Below, in pieces: positions 19,929 to 27,229 of a stretch of DNA of 64,000 nt. The stretch is from NCBI GenBank assembly GCA_902826455.1, contig CADEEV010000009.1, positions 1-64,000 on the forward strand. Direction: 5' to 3'. This DNA comes from an uncultured Acidobacteriota bacterium (lineage in GTDB: Bacteria > Acidobacteriota > Vicinamibacteria > Fen-336). The notes under the pieces were generated by a model that was not told where the DNA came from, did not search any database, and was given only the letters and a program-made list of their open reading frames with translations. The translations under genes and the position numbers were made by a program. Every line of letters starts with the position of its first letter. The stretch's first letter is position 1.

Positions 19929-21197
19929 ATGCGACGTCTGTCATTCCTGTTCGCGCTCTGTGCTCTCTCCGCGTCGGGTCAGGCGTCGCCCGTGGTGACC
20001 GCCGTCAAGGCGGGCCGGCTGCTGGACGTCGCGGCCCAGAAGGTCCGCGAGAACGTGGTGATCGTCGTGGAGAACGGCCGCATCAAGGAGCTCGCGGCCT
20101 CGGTACCGGCCGGCGCCGCCGTGATCGACCTCTCGGGCAAGACCGTCCTGCCGGGCTTCATCGATGCCCACACCCACGTCCTGCTCCAGGGAGACGCGAC
20201 CGCCGAGGACTACGACGCGCAGCTGCTGAAGGAGTCGCTGCCGTACCGCGCCCTGCGCGCGACCCGGGCCATGGCGATCGCCCTGGGCCACGGCTTCACG
20301 ACTTTGCGCGACATCGGCAACGAGGGCGGCGGCTTCGTCGACGTCGATCTGAAGCGCGCGGTCGCCGCGGGGGTCGTGAGCGGGCCGCGGCTGTTCGTGG
20401 CCACGAAGGCCCTGGCTCCCACGGGCGCCTACGGCCTCGCCGGCTACGCGTGGGAGCTCGACGTGCCGAAGGGCGTCGAGATGTGCGACGGCGCCGACGC
20501 CTGCCGGCGGGCCGTGCGCGACCAGATCGCCCACGGCGCCGACTGGATCAAGGTCTACGCCGATCGCTCGTACTACAAGCAGCCCGACGGCCAGATCCGC
20601 TCGCTGCCGAACTTCACCCTCGAGGAGATGACCGCGATCGTGGACCAGGCGCACCGCACGCGCCGCAAGGTCGCCGCGCACTCGATCACGCCCACCGGCC
20701 ACGCGATCGCCCTCGCAGCCGGCGTCGACTCGATCGAGCACGGCAACGTCCTCGACGACGCCACGATCGCGGCGATGGCCGCGCGCAAGGTCGTGCTGTG
20801 CCCGACCCTCACGGTCAGCGCCTTCGTGGCCGGCCCGCGCAGCGCCACGAACCCGATCTGGAGCGACCTCTACGAGGCCGCGAAGGACTCCGTGCGCCGC
20901 GCCCACAAGGCCGGCGTGCCCATCGCCGTCGGCACGGACGCGGGCGGCTTCGACTGGGACAAGCGGAACCAGGCCGAGGAGTTCCGCCGCTACGTGGAGC
21001 TGGGCATGACGCCGTGGGAGGCGCTGCGCTCGGGCACCATCGTGGCCGCGGCGCTGCTCGGCCAGGAAGGCAGCCTCGGCGTGATCGCGCCGGGCGCCCG
21101 GGCGGACCTCGTGGGTCTCCAGGAGGACCCGCTCCAGGACATCACCGCCACCGAGCGCGTGTCGTTCGTGATGAAGGACGGCGTGGTGGTGCGATGA
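19929..21197 (+). CDS. Secreted metal-dependent amidohydrolase
   Basis: 422 residues with signal peptide ([20 protein letters not shown]). Amidohydrolase TIM barrel: H-x-H in [11 protein letters not shown], probable carboxylated Lys in [10 protein letters not shown], His ligands in [10 protein letters not shown] and DSIEHGNV, and catalytic Asp in [11 protein letters not shown]. Closest to prolidase-like (Xaa-Pro / imidazolonepropionase-related) amidohydrolases, which would fit the Xaa-Pro peptidase three genes downstream. GGAGG lies 7 nt before the ATG, with -10 TAGAAT upstream. It overlaps the next gene as ATGA. Confidence 0.9.
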   Translation: MRRLSFLFALCALSASGQASPVVTAVKAGRLLDVAAQKVRENVVIVVENGRIKELAASVPAGAAVIDLSGKTVLPGFIDAHTHVLLQGDATAEDYDAQLLKESLPYRALRATRAMAIALGHGFTTLRDIGNEGGGFVDVDLKRAVAAGVVSGPRLFVATKALAPTGAYGLAGYAWELDVPKGVEMCDGADACRRAVRDQIAHGADWIKVYADRSYYKQPDGQIRSLPNFTLEEMTAIVDQAHRTRRKVAAHSITPTGHAIALAAGVDSIEHGNVLDDATIAAMAARKVVLCPTLTVSAFVAGPRSATNPIWSDLYEAAKDSVRRAHKAGVPIAVGTDAGGFDWDKRNQAEEFRRYVELGMTPWEALRSGTIVAAALLGQEGSLGVIAPGARADLVGLQEDPLQDITATERVSFVMKDGVVVR

Positions 21198-21868
21198 CGG
21201 AGGCGGCGCCGCAGCCGAAGCGCGAGCACAACAGCCTCACGGCCGCGGCCGAGAAGCGGCTGCTGATCTGGCTGGCCGGACGCATGCCCGCCCGGGTCAA
21301 CTCGGATCACCTCACCGCGCTCGGGCTGTTTGGAAACGCCCTCGCCGGCGCGGGCTACGCCCTGGCCGGCCGCGATCCCGCCTGGCTCCACTTCGTGAAC
21401 GCGAGCCTCGTCGTGAACTGGTTCGGCGACAGCCTCGACGGGACGCTGGCCCGCGTCCGGAACCGCCTGCGCCCGCGCTACGGCTTCTACGTCGACCACC
21501 TGGTCGACGCGTTCGGCGCGCTGTTCCTGCTCGTCGGCCTCGCCGCGTCGGGTCTCGTGAGCGAGCGCGCCGCTCTCGCCCTGCTCGTCGCCTACTTCCT
21601 GTTCTCGATCAACATGTACCTCACGACGATCGGCATCGGCGTCTTCAAGATCTCCTACGGACTCGTGGGAGGCACGGAGCTGCGGATCCTGCTGATCGCG
21701 GTGAACCTGTTCGTGCTCGCGCGACCCGTCGTGGCCCTGGCCGGCCGCTCGTTCCTGCTGTTCGACCTCGTGGCCTGGGGCGGCGCCGCCGGCCTCGCTC
21801 TCGTGACCGTGCGCTCGGCCTGGCAGATCACCGTGCGGCTCTACGACGAAGAGCGGCTGGACGGCTGA
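21194..21868 (+). CDS. CDP-alcohol phosphatidyltransferase family protein
   Basis: 224-residue integral-membrane enzyme. It has the CDP-alcohol signature DSLDGTLARVRNRLRPRYGF followed by YVDHLVDAFG, with all four acidic metal-binding residues and the Gly/Ala-Arg positions. About six hydrophobic helices. It transfers a phosphoalcohol from a CDP donor to an alcohol acceptor in phospholipid synthesis; acceptor unknown. The start overlaps the amidohydrolase stop (ATGA). A small zincin-like gene follows after 3 bp. Confidence 0.9.
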   Translation: MTEAAPQPKREHNSLTAAAEKRLLIWLAGRMPARVNSDHLTALGLFGNALAGAGYALAGRDPAWLHFVNASLVVNWFGDSLDGTLARVRNRLRPRYGFYVDHLVDAFGALFLLVGLAASGLVSERAALALLVAYFLFSINMYLTTIGIGVFKISYGLVGGTELRILLIAVNLFVLARPVVALAGRSFLLFDLVAWGGAAGLALVTVRSAWQITVRLYDEERLDG

Positions 21869-21871
21869 TGG

Positions 21872-22498
21872 ATGCGGCTGCGCGAGCAGTTCTTCGTGGC
21901 CGTCGTGCTCGGCGGCGCGACATGGTTCAGCCTGCTGCGGATCGCCGAGAGCAAGAACGAGGCGGCCGTGGGCTCCGCCAGCTATTCCCTCGTCAGCGGA
22001 CACCCGGCGGAGCGTGAGGCCTTCGACGCCCTGCGGGCGCGCCTCGCGAGCATCGGGCAGGGCCCGTTCGCCGCGCGCCTCGGGGAGCTCGCGGCCGAGG
22101 GCCGGATCCGTGTCGCGCCGGCCCTGGGCGCGCAGCGCTGGGCCGTGTTCGTCGAGTCCCTCGGCCTCGTGAAGCGCATCTACGTCCGGCGCACGGCGCT
22201 CCTCGACCCGCGGGCGCACCTCGCGGAGCAGGGCGCGGTCCAGGGCAGCTTCGGGCAGCAGCAGGTCTTCGCCTGGATCAGCCTGTGCGGCGCCCTGCGT
22301 CACGAGCTCGCGCACAACGACGGCCTGCTCGAGGAGTACGCGGCCTACGCCGTCGAGGTCGGTTGGTACGAGGAGCTGCGGGCCTCGGCCTTCGTGAAGG
22401 GGCTCGAGGGCCGCCAGGCCGAGACGTGGCAGTGGGCCCTCGACTCGGCGGTGCTGAGCGCGCGCGAGGCCGCGCGCCGGGAATATTCCAGGAGATGA
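21872..22498 (+). CDS. Hypothetical exported protein with HELAH motif
   Basis: 208 residues with an N-terminal hydrophobic anchor (EQFFVAVVLGGATWFSLLRI). The middle carries RHELAHNDGLLEEYAAY, an HExxH-type zinc-binding motif with a following glutamate pair, suggestive of a small zinc metallopeptidase, though the fold is not recognised. It lies 3 bp after the CDP-alcohol transferase gene and its stop overlaps the leader of the Xaa-Pro peptidase, so it is part of the operon. Not assigned to a named family. Confidence 0.72.
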   Translation: MRLREQFFVAVVLGGATWFSLLRIAESKNEAAVGSASYSLVSGHPAEREAFDALRARLASIGQGPFAARLGELAAEGRIRVAPALGAQRWAVFVESLGLVKRIYVRRTALLDPRAHLAEQGAVQGSFGQQQVFAWISLCGALRHELAHNDGLLEEYAAYAVEVGWYEELRASAFVKGLEGRQAETWQWALDSAVLSAREAARREYSRR

Positions 22499-22500
22499 CC

Positions 22501-23967
22501 ATGAACGTGAGCCGCTTCGTGTCGCGCGTCGCCTTCGTCCTCGCCGTCGCGGGCCCTTCGGCCGCCCAGGACGTGCCGTTCTTCACCACCGACTTCCCGC
22601 CCGAGGAGTTCGCGGCGCGCCGCGCCGCGGTCTACCAGGCGATCGGCAAGACCGTCGCGCTCGTGCAGGGCGCGCCGGCGCCGCCGGGCTACACGCGCTT
22701 CCGCCAGACGAACGAGTTCTACTACCTGTGCGGCGTCGAGGTGCCGAACGCGCTGCTGCTCCTCGACGGCAACCAGCGCAAGGGCATCCTGTACCTGCCC
22801 CATCGCAACGACCGGCGCGAGGGAGGCGAGGGCAAGGTGCTCTCGTCCGAGGACGCCGACCTCGTGAAGAAACTGTCCGGGATCGAGGTCGTCTACGGCA
22901 GCGACCTGCTGGCCGAGCGCCTGGGCGTTCACGTCATGCGCGGCGACCGCGTGATCTACACGCCCCTGGCTCCGGCCGAGGGCGCGTCGATGAGCCGCGA
23001 CCTCGCCCTGCGCTCGATCGCCGAGCGCAGCGGCGACCCCTGGGACGGCACGCCCTCGCGCGAGGGGCGGCTGGTCCAGCTCATCCACGAGCGCTTCCCG
23101 GCCTTCGAGGTGCGGGACTTCACGCCGATCCTCGACGGCCTCCGGCTCGTGAAGAGCCCCCGGGAGATCGCGCTCATCAAGAAGGCGACGCGGCTCGCCG
23201 AGCTCGCGATCCTCGAGGGCATGCGCTCGACCGTGCCCGACCTGTGGGAGCACGAGCTCGACGCCGTCGGCAAGTTCGTCTTCTACCGGCACGAGGCCCA
23301 GGGCGAGGCCTACTACTCCCTGATCGCGAGCGGGCCCAACGCCTGGTACCCGCACTACAACGCCGGCAAGCGCCGGATGAAGGACGGCGAGCTGCTGCTC
23401 ATGGACTTCGCGCCGGACGTCGGCTACTACATGAGCGACATCACGCGGCAGTGGCCCGTGAACGGCAAGTGGAGCCCGTGGCAGCGCGAGCTCTACGGCT
23501 TCTACCTCGCCTGCTACAAGAAGATCCTGGCGGCGATCGCGCCCGGCAAGACGCCGCAGCAGGTGGTGGCCGAGGCGGCGGCGGGCATGGACCAGATCGT
23601 GGCGTCGACGAAGTTCTCGAAGCCGATCTACGAGGCCGCCGCGCGGGCCTTCGTGAAGGAGTACCACACGTCCCTCGAGAACTACCCGATGATCGGCCAC
23701 TGGGTCGGCATGGCCACCCACGACGTGGGCGGGCCCGCGTCGCCGCTCCGGCCCGGCATGGTGCTCACGATCGAGCCGCAGTTCCGCATCCCCGAGGAGC
23801 GCCTCTACATCCGCCTCGAGGACCTGATCGTGATCACGGCGACGGGCATCGAGATCGTCTCGAAGGACCTGCCGATGGAGATGGACGCGATCGAGAAGGT
23901 CATGGCCGAGGAGGGGATGCTGCAGCGCTATCCCCGCGACGCCGCGGCCGACGCCCTCGTGCGCTAG
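22501..23967 (+). CDS. Exported Xaa-Pro aminopeptidase (M24)
   Basis: 488-residue metallopeptidase with signal peptide (RFVSRVAFVLAVAGPSAAQ). The N-terminal creatinase-like domain holds TRFRQTNEFYYLCGVEVPNA. The pita-bread catalytic domain has metal ligands in LMDFAPDVGYYMSDITRQW (two Asp), MIGHWVGMATHDVG (His), TIEPQF (Glu) and RLEDLIVIT (Glu). It releases N-terminal residues preceding proline, probably in the periplasm. ATG 22501 is preferred over 22495 because AGGAG lies 6 nt upstream. Its TAG stop shares the palindrome CTAG with the convergent amidohydrolase. Confidence 0.92.
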   Translation: MNVSRFVSRVAFVLAVAGPSAAQDVPFFTTDFPPEEFAARRAAVYQAIGKTVALVQGAPAPPGYTRFRQTNEFYYLCGVEVPNALLLLDGNQRKGILYLPHRNDRREGGEGKVLSSEDADLVKKLSGIEVVYGSDLLAERLGVHVMRGDRVIYTPLAPAEGASMSRDLALRSIAERSGDPWDGTPSREGRLVQLIHERFPAFEVRDFTPILDGLRLVKSPREIALIKKATRLAELAILEGMRSTVPDLWEHELDAVGKFVFYRHEAQGEAYYSLIASGPNAWYPHYNAGKRRMKDGELLLMDFAPDVGYYMSDITRQWPVNGKWSPWQRELYGFYLACYKKILAAIAPGKTPQQVVAEAAAGMDQIVASTKFSKPIYEAAARAFVKEYHTSLENYPMIGHWVGMATHDVGGPASPLRPGMVLTIEPQFRIPEERLYIRLEDLIVITATGIEIVSKDLPMEMDAIEKVMAEEGMLQRYPRDAAADALVR

Positions 23968-25418
23968 GCCGGGCCCACCTGCTTCGACAGGTGGCGCAGG
24001 AACTGCGCCCGCGTGCGCGGGCCGTAGGTGAGGTGGGTCGGCTGCGGGTCGTTCGCGTACTCGAGGCGGGCCTGCGCCACGCGATCGCCGCGCAGGCGGC
24101 GCTGCACGTCCGCGACGTCGAGTCCGAACAGGCCCGCGGCCGACAGCCCGAACACCTTCGCCTTGAGCGCGGGCGTCAGCTCGGGGTAGCCGTGGCGCTC
24201 GCGCAGCTCGGGCGCGATCTGGAACGCGCGGAAGGCCTGGATCTGGTCCTGGGGCGAGCCGTACCAGATGCTGTCGGTGCCCCAAAGCACGCGGCTCTCG
24301 CCGACGCGGGCGAGCAGCTTCCCGAGCGCATGGGCCGCCGTCGTGGGATCGCCCATCACGACGCGCCAGGTCGTGCCGAGCTCCGCCCAGACGTTGCTGT
24401 CGGGCTTGATGCCGTTCTCGTCGAGAGAGCGCAGCAGGGAGCTGATGCCGCCCGCGGCCTTCGGGTCGTGGACCCCTTCCTCGAACGGGAAGTCGAAGCC
24501 CGAGTGGTAGATCACGAAGTTCACGTCGGGGAAGCGCTTCGCCACCGGCCCGATGTCGCGGCACCCGGCATAGGTCGGGTCGTAGCCGAGCAGCGACAGC
24601 CCCTTGTGGATGCAGATGACCTTCGCGCCGAGCCTGCGGGCCTGCTCGATCATCGGGATGCCCGTGGCCTCGTCGTCGAGCCAGAAGCCCGTCCCGTTCG
24701 GGCCCCACTGCGTATAGACCTTCCAGGCCACGATGCCCTCGGCCTCGCGCAGGCGCTGCATGCCGTCGAGCTGCGCCTGGAGGGGCGGCAGGTTCGGCAG
24801 GACCTGGCCCAGCAGCCGCAGGCGCGGCCAGCCCTCGAGCATCTCGATCGTGCGCCGCGTGTCGTCCATCTCCTTCTGCGTGAGCGGCGTCGTGAGGGGC
24901 GCGGCGGGGAGGCCCGACAGCACCGCGACGTCGGTGTCGCTGTCCATGAACACCTCCTTCGCGAAGTGGTGGCGCGAGTAGCAGCGCAGCGGGTCGCTCT
25001 CGCCGCAGCCGCCCTGCCCGAGCCGCTTCAGGAACTCGAAGTGCGGGTTCTCGGGGAGCCAGCTGCGGTCGGGGCTCACGTGGTGGGTCTGGACGTCGAA
25101 GATGAACTCGTCCCCCGCCAGCACCTGTGCCGCGGCCTGGGTGTCGAGCGCCATGGCAGGATCGAGGGCGAAGAAACCGCCCGGCCGCGTTCCGGCCCAG
25201 ACCCGGTTCACGGCCAGGAGCGTCGTCGCGACGCCGGCCGCGCTGCGCAGGAAGCTGCGGCGCGACGTTCCCAGCCGCCGCGCGTTGCGCTCGGCTTCGG
25301 CCCGGGCCAGGCGCTGGGCCTCGACCAGCCGAGGCTTCGGGGGCGGGAGCACCTCGCCGTTCGAGACGGGGTCGAGGCGCACGGGCAGCGTCGCGACGTC
25401 GTTCACGCGTCTGGACAT
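23964..25418 (-). CDS. Tat-exported amidohydrolase (amidohydrolase-2 family)
   Basis: 484 residues. A long N-region precedes a twin-arginine signal (TSRRSFLRSAAGVATTLLAV, about residues 51-70). The catalytic part is a TIM barrel of the amidohydrolase-2 type: FDVQTHHVSPD, VAWKVYTQWGPNG, VICIHKGLSL, FVIYHSGFDFPFEEG and VLWGTDSIWYGSPQ, with metal-binding His and final Asp. It is probably a zinc-dependent hydrolase or decarboxylase folded in the cytosol before export. A GGAGG just upstream supports the ATG. The promoter region contains an 8-bp inverted repeat at 25452-25487. Confidence 0.88.
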   Translation of the reverse strand: MSRRVNDVATLPVRLDPVSNGEVLPPPKPRLVEAQRLARAEAERNARRLGTSRRSFLRSAAGVATTLLAVNRVWAGTRPGGFFALDPAMALDTQAAAQVLAGDEFIFDVQTHHVSPDRSWLPENPHFEFLKRLGQGGCGESDPLRCYSRHHFAKEVFMDSDTDVAVLSGLPAAPLTTPLTQKEMDDTRRTIEMLEGWPRLRLLGQVLPNLPPLQAQLDGMQRLREAEGIVAWKVYTQWGPNGTGFWLDDEATGIPMIEQARRLGAKVICIHKGLSLLGYDPTYAGCRDIGPVAKRFPDVNFVIYHSGFDFPFEEGVHDPKAAGGISSLLRSLDENGIKPDSNVWAELGTTWRVVMGDPTTAAHALGKLLARVGESRVLWGTDSIWYGSPQDQIQAFRAFQIAPELRERHGYPELTPALKAKVFGLSAAGLFGLDVADVQRRLRGDRVAQARLEYANDPQPTHLTYGPRTRAQFLRHLSKQVGPA

Positions 25419-25451
25419 GATCCCTCCGCTCGTGCGCGCACTGTCGGATCG

Positions 25452-25487
25452 AAGGCCGAGGGCTGTCAACGCTTTTGTGTCGGCCTT
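25452..25487. promoter_or_regulatory. 8-bp inverted repeat in divergent promoter region
   Basis: AAGGCCGA and TCGGCCTT are perfect inverted arms separated by 20 bp, between the Tat amidohydrolase and the porin-like gene. A minus-strand TTGACA (25464-25469) lies inside the spacer and a plus-strand TTGAAA begins at the right arm. The placement suits a repressor acting on both promoters; no regulator assigned. Confidence 0.35.
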
Positions 25488-25529
25488 GAAAGGCTCCGGG
25501 GCGGAAGCCATGATGGGCGGACTCCATAG

Positions 25530-26612
25530 ATGAAGATGCAGTCGGCGTGCGTGGTCATCCTGCTGGCGGGAGCCGTGGTCGCGCCCGCCCAGGCCCAGGA
25601 CGCGTTCCAGGGGGGCGGCTTCGCGTCCGCGCGGGGCGGCTCGAACAGCTCGGGGCCTCTCGCGGGGGAACAGCTCGGCGCCCAGCTCCAGCTCGGGCTC
25701 GACTGGTCCGCGTCTCCGAGGTTCCTCGCCCACGTGCACCTGCTCGCCCGCACGGACGACGGCGACGCGAGGCGCGGGCACGCGGGCACGCCCGAGGCCT
25801 ACCTGGAGCTCAACGCGCCGCTGGGCCCCGGCAGGCTGAGGCTGCGCGGAGGGGCGTTCTTCCTGCCGACCTCCCGCGAGAACGTCGACGCGCTGTGGGA
25901 GAACCCCTACGCCTTGTCGTCGTCCGCGCTCAACACGTGGCTCGGGGAAGAGCTGCGGCCCGTCGGTCTCGACGCCACCTGGCTGCAGGACGGCGTCGTG
26001 GTCGGAGCGACGCTCTTCCGCGGCAACGACACGTTCGGCGCGCTGCCGATCGATCGCGGCTGGGCCCTCCACGACCGCTGGACGCTGCTCGGGGAGAAGG
26101 TGGCGAGCGGCGACTACTTCACGTCGGTCTCGGCCGAGACCGACGGCCGGCTCGGCTACTCGGCCCGCGCCGGCTACGGCACGGGCGCCTTCGCGGCCCT
26201 CTTCACCCACATCGACAACCGTTCCGACGGCCTGCTGTACGGCGACCTGTACAACTGGACCACGCGCTTCGACCTCGTCGGCGCCGAGCTCTCGCGCGAC
26301 GACTGGACGCTGGCGGGGGAGTTCGGCTGGGGGCCGACCACGCTCGTGTTCCCCGGCGGCAGCGCCACCGACGAGCTGCGCGCGGGCTACCTCCTCGTGT
26401 CGCGGCGCTTCGCCCGCGCCCGGGCCAGCGTGCGCGTCGACGCGTGGCGCGGCTCGTACCGGGGCACCGAGGAGGTGCGCTGGGATCGCGCGCTCACGGC
26501 GGCCGCCTTCTGGACGCCCGTGCCGCGGCTGCGGGCGGGAGTCGAGCTCGCGGCGACGCGCGACACGGCCCGCGTCCTCGTCGACCTGCGCTACGGGTTC
26601 TCCCGCCGCTAG
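25530..26612 (+). CDS. Porin-like outer-membrane beta-barrel protein
   Basis: 360 residues with signal peptide (CVVILLAGAVVAPAQAQ). The mature part alternates polar and aromatic residues in amphipathic strands (LGAQLQLGLDW, RFLAHVHLLAR, GRLRLRGGAFFLP, LGYSARAGYG) and ends in the short strand VLVDLRYGFSRR, typical of an outer-membrane barrel, though the last residue is Arg rather than Phe. A cupredoxin gene follows after 30 bp and a GGDEF-EAL gene after that. Function unknown; perhaps a channel for the cluster's ligand or metal. Confidence 0.72.
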   Translation: MKMQSACVVILLAGAVVAPAQAQDAFQGGGFASARGGSNSSGPLAGEQLGAQLQLGLDWSASPRFLAHVHLLARTDDGDARRGHAGTPEAYLELNAPLGPGRLRLRGGAFFLPTSRENVDALWENPYALSSSALNTWLGEELRPVGLDATWLQDGVVVGATLFRGNDTFGALPIDRGWALHDRWTLLGEKVASGDYFTSVSAETDGRLGYSARAGYGTGAFAALFTHIDNRSDGLLYGDLYNWTTRFDLVGAELSRDDWTLAGEFGWGPTTLVFPGGSATDELRAGYLLVSRRFARARASVRVDAWRGSYRGTEEVRWDRALTAAAFWTPVPRLRAGVELAATRDTARVLVDLRYGFSRR

Positions 26613-26629
26613 GCCCGGCGGGCCAGTGG

Positions 26630-26635
26630 TACTCT
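26630..26635 (+). promoter_or_regulatory. -10-like hexamer TACTCT before cupredoxin gene
   Basis: TACTCT ends 7 nt before the ATG at 26643 and no SD motif is present, so the cupredoxin gene may also be read from a leaderless transcript besides read-through from the porin gene. Confidence 0.3.
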
Positions 26636-26642
26636 CACCTCG

Positions 26643-27224
26643 ATGCGTTGGCCTCCAGCCGTGGCGCTGCTTCTCGCGACGGGCGGGGCGAGCGCCGCGA
26701 GCGTGAACGTCGCGGTCCTCGACGAGCGCGGCGCCCCGATCGCCCAGGCCGTCGTCTACGCGATCCCGGAAGGGCGCCGGCCCGCGCCGCCCGTGCGCGG
26801 CGCGGTGCTCGACCAGAAGAACCGCGCCTTCGTGCCCCACGTCCTCGCGGTGCAGACCGGGACGTCCGTGAAGTTCCCGAACAGCGACAACGTGCGCCAC
26901 CAGGTCTACTCGTTCTCGCCCGCCAAGCGCTTCCAGCTGCCGCTCTACGAGGGCACGCCGGCGGCCCCGGTGGTGTTCGACAAGCCCGGCGTCGTCACCC
27001 TGGGCTGCAACATCCACGACCGGATGAGCGCCTACGTCGTGGTGGTCGACACGCCCCACTTCGGCGAGACCGAGAAGGGCCGCGTGTCGCTCCAGGGCCT
27101 CGCCGAGGGCCGCTACACCCTGCGCGTCTGGTACGCTGGCCTGCGCGGCGAGGCGCCTTCCCAGGAGCTCACGCTGGGGGCCGGCGACGCCCGCGACGTG
27201 CAGTTCCGGATCGACCGGAAGTAG
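26643..27224 (+). CDS. Periplasmic cupredoxin-like protein (methylamine-utilisation-protein type)
   Basis: 193 residues with signal peptide (AVALLLATGGASAAS). A plastocyanin-like domain carries candidate type-I copper ligands: His in NVRHQVYSF and the Cys-His-Met set in LGCNIHDRMSAYV. A C-terminal beta-sandwich (GLAEGRYTLRVWYAG) resembles a carboxypeptidase-regulatory-like fold. It may bind copper or shuttle electrons in the periplasm. It sits between the porin-like gene and the GGDEF-EAL gene, 5 bp from the latter. Confidence 0.85.
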   Translation: MRWPPAVALLLATGGASAASVNVAVLDERGAPIAQAVVYAIPEGRRPAPPVRGAVLDQKNRAFVPHVLAVQTGTSVKFPNSDNVRHQVYSFSPAKRFQLPLYEGTPAAPVVFDKPGVVTLGCNIHDRMSAYVVVVDTPHFGETEKGRVSLQGLAEGRYTLRVWYAGLRGEAPSQELTLGAGDARDVQFRIDRK

Positions 27225-27229
27225 CCGCC

